Assembly: GCF_001519055.1 (NCBI RefSeq)
Contig: NZ_KQ954307.1
Span: forward strand, 1 to 44,987
Direction of reading: 5' to 3'
Source: Novosphingobium sp. Fuku2-ISO-50
GTDB lineage: Bacteria > Pseudomonadota > Alphaproteobacteria > Sphingomonadales > Sphingomonadaceae
DNA: 44,987 nt
Positions 31,917-39,988 of this stretch are shown piece after piece. Numbering within the stretch: the stretch's first letter is position 1; each line of letters opens with the position of its first letter. The notes beneath the pieces are model-generated. The model ran no database searches. It saw only the letters and a list, made by a program, of their open reading frames with translations, and was not told the DNA's origin. Made by a program: the position numbers and the translations under genes.

Positions 31917-32738
31917 CTAGCCGGCAGCGCGCGTGGCAGCCTTGATCAGCGGGTCCACCACCGGGGCCGCAGCGCCACCAATTGCGCCAAAAGCGGCAAC
32001 CAGAGGCGCCGAAGACCAATCGGTGAACGCCCGATCGAAGGACGGACGCGTCACCGCCCGATCGAGCCAGTGCTCGACCGCCGGGCGGGCGCCCTCGTTC
32101 CAGAACGATTCAAAACGCAATTCGCGAAACCGCACGACATAAGGCAGCACAGTCGCATCGGCGATGCCGAACGCATCGCCCGACAGCCACGGATACACGG
32201 CAAGATGCTGTTCCAGTCGATGGAAATAGCGCGCCAGAGCGTCAATCGCGCCCGGAATTTCGGGTGCCTGGGCGCCATGCGTCAGCAGGCTGGTCCGCAA
32301 CCCGCGTTCCGCCGGATCAGGAATTGCCGCAAGATAGGCCGCAACCTGATCGACCGTGCGCTGGCTCATCGCGGCGCGGGTAAGCAGCGCATGCGTCAAC
32401 ACCCCGGTCACTTTGCCATGCAGGCGCGTATCGAGGAAATTCACCAGCGCGGCCGCACGGTATCGTTGATGCGGATCGGCGGAACGCAGCGGCGATCCGG
32501 GATAACGATCATCGATGAATTCGCAAATCAACGTCGATTCAACCAGCACTTCGCCATCGGCCACCAGGGTCGGAACGACGTGATCCGCATTCAACACCAC
32601 GTATTCCGGTGCGTGCTGTTCACCTTTGGTAAGGTCGATTTCCCGGGAAATGAACTCCACACCCTTTTCGGCCAGGACCATGCGGACCTTTTGCGAGCAA
32701 GTGGAACCGGAGAAATGATAGAGGGTCGGGTTCGGCAT
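31917..32738 (-). CDS. Glutathione S-transferase family protein
   Basis: The 273-residue product has a thioredoxin-like N-terminal half (LYHFSGSTCSQKVRMVLAEK, HVVPTLVADGEVLVESTLIC) with the Ser/Cys glutathione-site region and the ES of the gamma-glutamyl site. The all-helical C-terminal half has WLSGDAFGIADATVLPYVVR. The STCSQKVR opening resembles the LigE/LigF-type etherases and other sphingomonad GSTs, but similarity is not enough to claim ether cleavage. In ring-cleavage operons GSTs may be maleylpyruvate-type isomerases or detoxify reactive intermediates. It lies 46 bp downstream of the dioxygenase. Confidence 0.9.
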   Translation of the reverse strand: MPNPTLYHFSGSTCSQKVRMVLAEKGVEFISREIDLTKGEQHAPEYVVLNADHVVPTLVADGEVLVESTLICEFIDDRYPGSPLRSADPHQRYRAAALVNFLDTRLHGKVTGVLTHALLTRAAMSQRTVDQVAAYLAAIPDPAERGLRTSLLTHGAQAPEIPGAIDALARYFHRLEQHLAVYPWLSGDAFGIADATVLPYVVRFRELRFESFWNEGARPAVEHWLDRAVTRPSFDRAFTDWSSAPLVAAFGAIGGAAAPVVDPLIKAATRAAG

Positions 32739-32784
32739 TGTCTGTCCGATCGCTGGAAAATGATTTTACGGCAGTTCGATCGGA

Positions 32785-33690
32785 TCAGGCGTCGGCGGGC
32801 TCGACCAGCGGCAGTTGCACCTGATGGCCCCAATCGCTCAGTTGCGAATAGGTTTTGGGCACCCAGGTTGCATCATCGACTTCACGCGAACCCCAGCCCA
32901 GTTCCACATCGATCCCCGACGGAGAGCGGACGTAGAAGGAGAAGGTTCCGCAATTGGGATGATGGCCGATCGTCATGGCCAACGGGGTCTGCTCGGCGCC
33001 AAAGCGATCGAGCGCAAACCCCACATCGGACATTTCCTCGGTCTGGAACGAGATATGCTGCACCTTGCGCTTAGGCGCGAAAGGCACTTCGCCGAACGCC
33101 AGCGAGTGGTGGCGTGCATTTGCGTGCATGAACGTCAGATGCGAAGACGAACCGTCCGGATGACCAAGGCGAATGTAATCGCTCAGCTTCAGGCCCAACA
33201 GATCCTGATAGAAATGCAGGGTGCGCGCCTGGTTGCGGGCCAGGATCACGAAATGACCGACGCCATCCTCACCCGTCACAAATCCACCGGGCGTGACGGC
33301 TGAGGCGAACGGGCGCCGCGCACGTTCCGCTCCCCAGAAAATCTCCACACGAATGCCGTCGGGATCGTCGACCACGATCAGGTCTTCAACCTGACGCGCC
33401 CGGGCCAGCGCTTCGCCGCCGGGCTGCGCGTCATAGCCGCCCGCGCTCAAGGCGTCGGCGATTTCGCGCAATGCATCGGCCCCGGCAACTTCCCAGCCGG
33501 TAACTGTCACATCGTCAGCCGGTCCCTGGTAAATCCGCACCCGCGACGCATAGGCATCGCTGCGATAGACGTCGGCGCCATCGGCGCCCTTGCCGCCCTC
33601 GATCAGGCCGATCTGGTCGACGAGAAAATGGCGCCAAGCGGCCGGATCAGAAACTTCAATTCCCCAGTACCCCAGACTCCGAACTGCCAT
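32785..33690 (-). CDS. Extradiol (meta-cleavage) dioxygenase, vicinal oxygen chelate type
   Basis: This 301-residue type I extradiol dioxygenase has two VOC modules. The C-terminal module has the iron ligands: His in DGVGHFVILARN, His in VQHISFQTEEM, Glu in SPSGIDVELGWG; HHSLAFGEVPF is the usual active-site His region. Length and pattern are like BphC/HsaC enzymes that act on bicyclic or bulky catechols. The ATG at 33690 is chosen, with GGTGGA upstream. It is the first gene of the leftward operon and is divergent from the monooxygenase at 34011, which could supply its catechol. Confidence 0.92.
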   Translation of the reverse strand: MAVRSLGYWGIEVSDPAAWRHFLVDQIGLIEGGKGADGADVYRSDAYASRVRIYQGPADDVTVTGWEVAGADALREIADALSAGGYDAQPGGEALARARQVEDLIVVDDPDGIRVEIFWGAERARRPFASAVTPGGFVTGEDGVGHFVILARNQARTLHFYQDLLGLKLSDYIRLGHPDGSSSHLTFMHANARHHSLAFGEVPFAPKRKVQHISFQTEEMSDVGFALDRFGAEQTPLAMTIGHHPNCGTFSFYVRSPSGIDVELGWGSREVDDATWVPKTYSQLSDWGHQVQLPLVEPADA

Positions 33691-33751
33691 GACATCCACC
33701 CTGGTTATTTCAGCGAAAACCTAACCTTGCCCAAATCGGTAAGACAGGCGT

Positions 33752-33777
33752 ACTGACAAGTCAATCAGTTTTCCTGA
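33752..33777 (+). repeat. 26-bp direct repeat A in the divergent control region
   Basis: ACTGAC-(AAG)-TCAATCA-G-TT-T-TCCTGA matches repeat B (33879-33904) at 21 of 26 positions, in the same orientation. It lies 62 bp upstream of the dioxygenase start. The identity makes it a probable binding site for the local regulator (perhaps the TetR protein at 35267). Confidence 0.7.
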
Positions 33778-33878
33778 CTGCATTTCTCGCGTGATGATTT
33801 TGCGCCCTACGGGTCGCCAGGGCGCATCGGCCGCATGCGCTGCCATTTGCGCGATTGACGATGGACCACCATAGCGAT

Positions 33879-33904
33879 ACTGACTTTTCAATCAATTGTC
33901 CTGA
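33879..33904 (+). repeat. 26-bp direct repeat B in the divergent control region
   Basis: ACTGAC-(TTT)-TCAATCA-A-TT-G-TCCTGA is the second copy, 127 bp from repeat A and nearer the monooxygenase. It is followed by TATATAAGTCAGTCAT, an AT-rich stretch suitable for a -10 region. Each divergent promoter thus has one copy. Confidence 0.7.
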
Positions 33905-34010
33905 TATATAAGTCAGTCATAAATCACAGCTCGATGGCCGCCCCAACATTTTAGATTTTATCGTTTAACATCAATATTAAATGGCAAACCAGGATCGGAG
34001 GAATGGACTG

Positions 34011-35195
34011 ATGGCACACAATTCCGTCGCAGAATTGACCCGCGCGACTTCCCCATCGGTGCTTGATCGCGCCCGGGCACTGCGAGAAACGTTCAGATCA
34101 CGGATACCGGAAACCGACCGCATCTGTCGGCTGCCGGACGAAACCGTCGCCGATCTGGAGGCCGGCGGCTTTTTCAAATTGCTGACACCGCGCCGTTACG
34201 GCGGCCTGCAGATGCCGCTGTATGACTATATGGATGTGATCGTTGAACTGGGCCGCGCCGATGTGTCGGTGGCCTGGACGGTCAATCTGATCAACACCAA
34301 CGCCTGGATGGTGGGCTGGATTTTTCCTGAATTTCTGCAGGACAAAGTGTTCAACTCGCCAAATTCAAGAGGCAGTTGCGTGCTCAACCCGCAAAGATGC
34401 ATCGTTCGCGATGCCCCCGGCGGAAAGCTGGTGGAATACGGTATCTGGCGTTTCAATTCAGGTATTTATCACGCGGGCTGGGACATTGTTACCATCCCGC
34501 TGACCGATGACAGCGGAAACGTCGTTGACACCGGATTGGCCCTGGTGCCGATCTCTGACGTCAAAATTCTTGACGACTGGGACACGATCGGTGTGCGCGG
34601 CAGTGGCAGTTCAACGGTTGAATTGCACAACGTGTTCATCCCGACCGACCACATCGTGCCCTTGTCGCATGGCGCGGGCGGATCGACCGTCCACCCCTAT
34701 GAGGACGAATTGTATCATCTGCCGTTTCACGCGGCGACGATCATCCTGGAACTGCCCATGCTGGGGGGGTGTGAAGCGGCCCTCGACATCTTCATGAGCA
34801 AGGTTCACGGGCGGCCCATTCTGCATAGCCGCTATCCCGATTCAGCCAAGGCGCCTTGCACCCATCTCGCGCTCGGAGAAGCGACGGCCAAGATCGATGC
34901 CGCCAAGCTGCTGGCGAAATCCACCTTCACCTATATCCATGACAAAGTGCACAACCGGTCGCCGTTCGTGCCGGAGGACTTTCTGCGCATGCGCCGGGAT
35001 GCCGGCCTTACCTCGATGCTGGCCTGGCAAGGCGTTGATCTGCTGGCCGAGGCGGCGGGTGCATCGATGATGTCCAGTTCGCACCCGCTGAACCGCATCT
35101 GGCGCGACGTGCGCACCGGTTCGCTGCATGCCGCACAACATCCCTCAAGCGTGTTCGAAGCCTATGGCCGAGGGCTTTGCGGGCTTGAACCCTGA
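34011..35195 (+). CDS. Flavin-dependent aromatic monooxygenase, HsaA/acyl-CoA dehydrogenase-fold type (oxygenase component)
   Basis: The 394-residue protein has the acyl-CoA dehydrogenase fold used by two-component hydroxylases such as HsaA. It contains LPDETVADLEAGGFFKLLTP, YGGLQMPLYDYMDVIVELGR, ADVSVAWTVNLINTNAWMVG, DWDTIGVRGSGSSTVELHNV and a closing HPLNRIWRDVRTGSLHAAQH (the His-rich end typical of this group). These enzymes use reduced flavin from a separate reductase to hydroxylate a phenol to a catechol. No reductase gene is in the window. The ATG at 34011 has GGAGG nine bases upstream; an ATG at 33981 has none. It is divergent from the extradiol dioxygenase. Confidence 0.88.
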   Translation: MAHNSVAELTRATSPSVLDRARALRETFRSRIPETDRICRLPDETVADLEAGGFFKLLTPRRYGGLQMPLYDYMDVIVELGRADVSVAWTVNLINTNAWMVGWIFPEFLQDKVFNSPNSRGSCVLNPQRCIVRDAPGGKLVEYGIWRFNSGIYHAGWDIVTIPLTDDSGNVVDTGLALVPISDVKILDDWDTIGVRGSGSSTVELHNVFIPTDHIVPLSHGAGGSTVHPYEDELYHLPFHAATIILELPMLGGCEAALDIFMSKVHGRPILHSRYPDSAKAPCTHLALGEATAKIDAAKLLAKSTFTYIHDKVHNRSPFVPEDFLRMRRDAGLTSMLAWQGVDLLAEAAGASMMSSSHPLNRIWRDVRTGSLHAAQHPSSVFEAYGRGLCGLEP

Positions 35196-35206
35196 TCCCA
35201 ACCTGT

Positions 35207-35244
35207 TGCAGCATCGCGCAAACGACCGGTTGCGCGATGCTGCA
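35207..35244. terminator. Bidirectional hairpin between the convergent monooxygenase and TetR genes
   Basis: TGCAGCATCGCGCAA (35207-35221) and its exact complement (35230-35244) flank an 8-base loop. It sits between convergent stops at 35195 and 35267. It lacks a long T-run but is well placed to end both transcripts. Confidence 0.75.
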
Positions 35245-35266
35245 CAAACCATTTTGGCACTCGTAA

Positions 35267-35944
35267 CTACGATCCAGGTGCCGTTTGAATACCACGAAAA
35301 ATAACTTCGATTATCCAATCCCCGTGTGACGAAAACGTTTCGCTGTCTTGGCGGTCAACGCCGTACAAATTCGAAATCAACGGCACAGACGGGTAAAAAT
35401 ACACGATCGATTGAATGATGATGTTGGTCAGATGCACCGCCGGAATGGCCTTTATCTGACCGGCCGCGACGGCGCGTTCGATCATCCTGTCAAAATGGCC
35501 ATGAATGATGCGAAGGTGATTCTCGATCACCCATTCCAGGCGTTCGCCCGGCGTCCGCGCCTCGTTGATCAGCACCAGCACATGTTCGGGATATTCGGAC
35601 GCAAACTGGATCAGCGTTCGGCACAACAAGCGCAACCCATCGACAGGCTGAAGGTCGCGGGAAGCGGCCGCAATCGCATGGAGCGGCCGCACCAGTTCAT
35701 CAAACGCATAGGCGACCGTCGCCTTCCACAGCTTTTCCTTGGTTCCGAAATGATAGTGGATCAAGGGTGTGCCGACGCCGGCCTGGCGGGCTATGTCAGG
35801 CAGCGAGGCGCCACCGAACGTATCGCGTGCAAAGGCGTTGAGCGCCGCGACAAGAATTTCATGACGACCGCTCCCGGCACAAGCCCTGGGCGCAGCGTCA
35901 GAGGGTTTGGGCCGTTTGGCTCGTTTGGCTAGTGGGGATTTCAT
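35267..35944 (-). CDS. TetR/AcrR-family transcriptional regulator
   Basis: This 225-residue regulator has a Lys/Arg-rich N-terminal arm, a TetR helix-turn-helix (FGGASLPDIARQAGVGTPLI, HYHFGTKEKLW) near residues 45-70, and a long helical ligand-binding domain. TetR proteins usually repress neighbouring genes until an inducer binds. Candidate sites are the two 26-bp repeats at 33752 and 33879. It is convergent with the monooxygenase and directly downstream (on the map) of the TonB receptor in the same direction. Confidence 0.92.
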   Translation of the reverse strand: MKSPLAKRAKRPKPSDAAPRACAGSGRHEILVAALNAFARDTFGGASLPDIARQAGVGTPLIHYHFGTKEKLWKATVAYAFDELVRPLHAIAAASRDLQPVDGLRLLCRTLIQFASEYPEHVLVLINEARTPGERLEWVIENHLRIIHGHFDRMIERAVAAGQIKAIPAVHLTNIIIQSIVYFYPSVPLISNLYGVDRQDSETFSSHGDWIIEVIFRGIQTAPGS

Positions 35945-36100
35945 CCGCGCATTTAGAGCAGAATTTTGGGCAATGCGCAGTATCTATCGCGGGTTGTGCA
36001 GCATTGTCCCCGTTTTTCTGCCGGTTCCGACGCAAAGAATTGCGCGCAACGCGGGTGCGGTCGGGCGCCGCCGGATGCCGACGCCCGACCTGCCCATGCC

Positions 36101-38422
36101 TCAGAAGCTGAAGCGCGCCCTCACCCCGTAAGTCCTCGGCGCACCGAGGAACGCGTTGTAGCTGCCGGTTTCAATCGGCACGCCGAAGGCACCGGTAACA
36201 TAAGCGCGATTGAGCAGGTTTTCGGCGTAAGCCTCGATCTGCAAACCGTTCTTGAGCGAAGCAAGGCCCAGGCTGACATTGACCAATGTCACCGGACCCT
36301 GGGTGATGTCATTGTCATTCCCGACATAGACCGAACCCGAATACTGCGCCTGGATCCGCGAGGTAACGGCCCAGTCATTGCTGACCGGGGTAAAGCCGAA
36401 CAGCGCAACATTGCCGGCAAAGTGGGCTGCTTCAACCATTCTGCGCCCGGACAACGGGTAGCCCAGCACGCTGGTCGTCCCGAACTTGGCTTCCGGCAGG
36501 TAAGTCCCCGCCGCCGAGAATGTGAAGCCGTGGCCAAGCTTGAAAGTCTGTTCGAATTCGGCGCCGGCGACCTTGGCGCTGGGCGCATTGGCAATCAGGT
36601 ACTGCAGGCCGACGAATTCGGCGACCTGGAGGCTGTGCAGGCTGTCATAGAACACGGCGATGTTGGTGCGCGCCTTTTTGCCCAGCCAATCCGCCTTGAT
36701 CCCGGCCTCGAAGGCATCGACGGTTTCCGGTGCGTAGACCGGGCTCTGGCTGACGCCGGGGCTGCCAAACACGACGCTGCCGGGAATGCCCGCCGCGTTC
36801 ACGTCGATATTGACGCCGCCCGCCTTGAAACCACGATTATAGGTCAGATACGTCATCACGCCCGTTGCCGGACGATACTGCACGCCGACAGTTCCGCTGA
36901 CGGCCTGGTTCACCACCGACTGGTTATATCCGATGCCGGGCATCACGCCGACCAGCGCGAGCGGGTCAAGCAGGGGATCGCGAAAATAGGTTTCGGCGAA
37001 TTGCCCGGTTTTTTCCTCGCGCGAATAGCGGGCACCGGCAATCAGGTCGAACGCGTCGGAGAACTTGAAGTCCCAGTGGCTGTATGCGGCATAGGAATTG
37101 GACGTTCCGAGCATGTTTTCGCTGCCAAACAGGCCGGGCGCGGCGTCCGCGGTTCCCGCCGGCACGCCGGCCGCCCCCAACAGCGCGTCCCAGAACATCT
37201 GAGCCTGAGAACCCCACCGCAAATTGCGGAAGTCAGTATCGGTTTCGTGCGAGTAAAACGCACCAAAGACATAGTCCGCCTTGATCGCACCGCTCAGATG
37301 ACCATTATAAGTCAATTCCTGAGAGAAGAATTTCGAAGTGAACCCTTCATCCAGATTGAGCACGCTGATACCCGAAAAATCGGCGTCTTCATTCAACTGC
37401 AGGACTTTGTACCGGCGCAGCGCAGTGACCGAGCTGAGCGTCCCGTCGCCAAGGGTATAGTCGATGTGCAGCGATACCCCGCCGTCATCAATGCGGTTGT
37501 TGGCATTCGGCGTCGCATTGCCTTGCCGGTCGTTGATGTTGGTCGAAGCAGGCGTCAGGCCGTTGGCGAGCGTAAGCGCATTGACCAGCGGGCCGAGCGG
37601 ACCGGGAATGATGTTCACCGTGCCATAGCAGCAATTGTCCCGCTCTCGCGCATAGTCGGCAATCACCTTGATCGACAGGTCTTCGGTTGGTTTGAGCAGC
37701 AGCTGAACCTTGAAGCCCAGATTGGCCTTGTTGTTGAGATTGCCGCCGTTCGGGGTGCTGATATAGCCATCATGACCGACGCTGACGGCCGAGACGCGGA
37801 TCGCAATCTTGTCCGACACAGGCACATTGACCGCCGCGCGCAGCGTATAGGCATTGTAATTGCCGTATCCCGCCTCAAAGTTGCCCTTGTAATCCGTCGT
37901 GCTCGGCTCGACGCTTTTCACCAAAATGGCGCCGCCGGTCGTATTCTTGCCGAACAGCGTTCCTTGCGGCCCTTTCAGAATCTGCAGGCTGTCAACATCC
38001 AGGAAGTCAGTCAGGGCTTCACCCGACCGCGAGCGATAGACGCCATCGACAAACACACCAACGGCGCCTTCGAATGTCCGCGCCGGACCGGTTGTGCCAA
38101 TCCCGCGAATCTGAAGATTTGGCGTGCTGGCGGGGCTGTTGGCATCAACATAGGTGATGCTGGGAGAAAGCGCCTCGATATTCTGAATATTGGTCACATG
38201 CTCCACGGCCAGCATTTCGCTGTTTGCGACTGTGACCGAGATCGGGACATCCTGCACGTTCTGCGAGCGACGCTGCGCCGTAACGATGATTTCCTGGACA
38301 CCGCCTGCCGTCGGCGACGCGGCCTGCGCCTCCTCGGCCCGAGCCGGCGTTGCAATCAACGCTGCACCGGAAACGCCCGTCAGAAACGCACAAATCACAG
38401 GACGACTGATAAAATTGGCCAT
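36101..38422 (-). CDS. TonB-dependent outer-membrane receptor
   Basis: This 773-residue protein has a signal peptide (MANFISRPVICAFLTGVSGA, cleaved after ATPARA) and a TonB-box-like EIIVTAQRR. The plug domain has NLQIRGIGTTGPARTFEGAV and LQILKGPQGTLFGKNTTGGA. The 22-stranded barrel ends in the aromatic YGVRARFSF. Sphingomonads use such receptors to import hydrophobic or large substrates, including aromatics and steroids. Its place inside the catabolic block suggests it takes up the pathway's substrate. The ATG at 38422 is used; an earlier in-frame start adds MGGKIS. A possible site GGAG lies about 14 bases upstream. Confidence 0.93.
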   Translation of the reverse strand: MANFISRPVICAFLTGVSGAALIATPARAEEAQAASPTAGGVQEIIVTAQRRSQNVQDVPISVTVANSEMLAVEHVTNIQNIEALSPSITYVDANSPASTPNLQIRGIGTTGPARTFEGAVGVFVDGVYRSRSGEALTDFLDVDSLQILKGPQGTLFGKNTTGGAILVKSVEPSTTDYKGNFEAGYGNYNAYTLRAAVNVPVSDKIAIRVSAVSVGHDGYISTPNGGNLNNKANLGFKVQLLLKPTEDLSIKVIADYARERDNCCYGTVNIIPGPLGPLVNALTLANGLTPASTNINDRQGNATPNANNRIDDGGVSLHIDYTLGDGTLSSVTALRRYKVLQLNEDADFSGISVLNLDEGFTSKFFSQELTYNGHLSGAIKADYVFGAFYSHETDTDFRNLRWGSQAQMFWDALLGAAGVPAGTADAAPGLFGSENMLGTSNSYAAYSHWDFKFSDAFDLIAGARYSREEKTGQFAETYFRDPLLDPLALVGVMPGIGYNQSVVNQAVSGTVGVQYRPATGVMTYLTYNRGFKAGGVNIDVNAAGIPGSVVFGSPGVSQSPVYAPETVDAFEAGIKADWLGKKARTNIAVFYDSLHSLQVAEFVGLQYLIANAPSAKVAGAEFEQTFKLGHGFTFSAAGTYLPEAKFGTTSVLGYPLSGRRMVEAAHFAGNVALFGFTPVSNDWAVTSRIQAQYSGSVYVGNDNDITQGPVTLVNVSLGLASLKNGLQIEAYAENLLNRAYVTGAFGVPIETGSYNAFLGAPRTYGVRARFSF

Positions 38423-38600
38423 CGAAATCTTCCCTCCCAAGGAATAGCTCTTTATCGCAAAAAAAATTCATTATTCGACTAAATAAAACGAGTCAAGGCG
38501 CATCCATGGCGGATCGCGGCCCGCTGCACCATCTTATTTGCACGATTAAATATATTCTCGGCAGCCGCTGGTCTGCGGCTCCCCACAACCGTGGCCAGCG

Positions 38601-38680
38601 TCTAGTGGATTGTTTTTGACATTTGCATCCCGCCATCCGGATCTACGACCGCAAATGTCAAAAACGAAAAATCCACTAGA
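38601..38680. repeat. Imperfect palindromic module 1 (MITE- or REP-like)
   Basis: The left arm begins TCTAGTGGATT and ends TGACATTTGC (38601-38626); the right arm (38651-38680) is its complement with four extra bases. The loop is 24 bases. The same plan recurs in module 2 ten bases away, with different arm sequences that still pair. Confidence 0.75.
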
Positions 38681-38690
38681 ATCAAAAACT

Positions 38691-38770
38691 TCTAGTGGTC
38701 CGAAAAGATTCTGACATTTGCGTACCACCTCGCCGATAACGGATGCAAATGTCAGAATCGGACCACTAGT
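38691..38770. repeat. Imperfect palindromic module 2 (MITE- or REP-like)
   Basis: The left arm begins CTAGTGGTCCGA and ends TTCTGACATTTGC (38692-38721); the right arm 38745-38769 is its complement apart from five extra bases in the left arm. It ends eight bases before the stop of the acyl-CoA dehydrogenase gene. The two modules fill most of 38600-38770; the rest of 38423-38600 has no gene and should include the receptor promoter. Confidence 0.75.
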
Positions 38771-38777
38771 CCCACCC

Positions 38778-39938
38778 TCAGGACAGGATGCTTTGATAGT
38801 TCTGCGAAAAGACGTCGCGCCCGATGATCAGGCGCATGACTTCCGAGCTTCCCGCCAGAATGCGGTTGATGCGGGCATTGGTAAACATCCCGCAGATCGG
38901 GTATTCGTTCATATACCCGGCGCCGCCATGCAACTGCACGCCCAGATCGACCATTTTCCATTCGATCTCTGTCGCCAGCATCTTGGCCTTGGCGCCCTGG
39001 ATGCTGGTCAGGCGCCCGGCGTTGTGTTCGGAAACCAGATGATCGACATAAGTCTGCACCAGGTCGATTTCCGCATCCATTTCCGCCATCCGGAATTGCG
39101 TGTTCTGCTGCTCGGCAAGCGCTTTGCCAAAAAGTTTGCGCGCGGTTACAAAATCCCGCGTGATGTCAAACGCACGCCGCGCATTGATGGCCGCACCGAC
39201 CGCAGAGATCAGGCGTTCCTCGGCAAGACCTTCCATCAGATAGTAAAAGCCCTGACCGGGTTCACCCAGCACGTTCGCCTTGGGCACTTTGACGTCGCGG
39301 AAAAACAGCTCTGCCGTATCCTGGGCGTGCTGCCCCATCTTGTCGAGATTGCGGCCGCGTTCAAACCCTTCCATGCCGCGCTCAACGATCAGCAAGACCA
39401 GCGCGTGCTTCTTTTCGGCACCGGCCAACTTGGCCGCGACGATCACGACATCGCCGTTGATACCGTTGGAGATATATGTTTTTGAACCGTTGAGCAGGAA
39501 ATGATCGCCCTTGTCCTCGGCAGTGCTGCGCATGCCGGCAAGGTCGGACCCCGCATCGGGCTCGGTCATGGCAATGGCCAGGATCGTGTCGCCGCTCACG
39601 CAGCGCGGCAAAAACCGGTCACGTTGTTCGGCTGTACCAAAGCGCTTGAAATAAGGCCCGACCAGACGGCTGTGCAGCGTCGCGTAAAATTCGCCGCACC
39701 CGGCCCGGCAGGTCTCTTCGATGATGACCTGTTCATAGCGGAAATCCTCGTCGCCCAGGCCGCCATATTTTTCCTCTGGCCACACCATCAGGAATCCCCG
39801 ATCGCCGGCCTTTTTATAGGCGCCGCGATCGATGATGCCGGCCTCGCGCCACGCCGGCATGTGCGGCGCGATCTCTTCGGCCAGAAAACGGCGATAGGAT
39901 TCGCGAAACATGGTCTGCTCTTCGGTAAATTGACGCAT
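38778..39938 (-). CDS. Acyl-CoA dehydrogenase
   Basis: This 386-residue flavoenzyme has AIAMTEPDAGSDLAGMRSTA (flavin-binding signature), TYISNGINGDVVIVAAKLAG and the catalytic Glu in RILAGSSEVMRLIIGRDVFS, the classic ACAD arrangement. It would introduce a double bond alpha-beta to the CoA thioester, passing electrons to ETF. The ATG at 39938 is used, with TGGAG upstream. It follows the CoA ligase gene by about 50 bp in the same direction, so activation and first oxidation are co-expressed. Confidence 0.93.
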   Translation of the reverse strand: MRQFTEEQTMFRESYRRFLAEEIAPHMPAWREAGIIDRGAYKKAGDRGFLMVWPEEKYGGLGDEDFRYEQVIIEETCRAGCGEFYATLHSRLVGPYFKRFGTAEQRDRFLPRCVSGDTILAIAMTEPDAGSDLAGMRSTAEDKGDHFLLNGSKTYISNGINGDVVIVAAKLAGAEKKHALVLLIVERGMEGFERGRNLDKMGQHAQDTAELFFRDVKVPKANVLGEPGQGFYYLMEGLAEERLISAVGAAINARRAFDITRDFVTARKLFGKALAEQQNTQFRMAEMDAEIDLVQTYVDHLVSEHNAGRLTSIQGAKAKMLATEIEWKMVDLGVQLHGGAGYMNEYPICGMFTNARINRILAGSSEVMRLIIGRDVFSQNYQSILS

Positions 39939-39988
39939 CACTTGATCTCCACTGAACGCTAAAATCCGGCTTTGGCTGTCCGCCCGGA

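Noticed and set aside
30789..33074. 761-codon rightward frame opposite the ALDH, GST and dioxygenase genes
   Set aside because: It spans three well-supported leftward genes and their gaps and is rich in Arg and His; a shadow.
35966..38482. 838-codon rightward frame opposite the TonB receptor
   Set aside because: The leftward frame has a signal peptide, plug and barrel end. The rightward one is a composition artefact.
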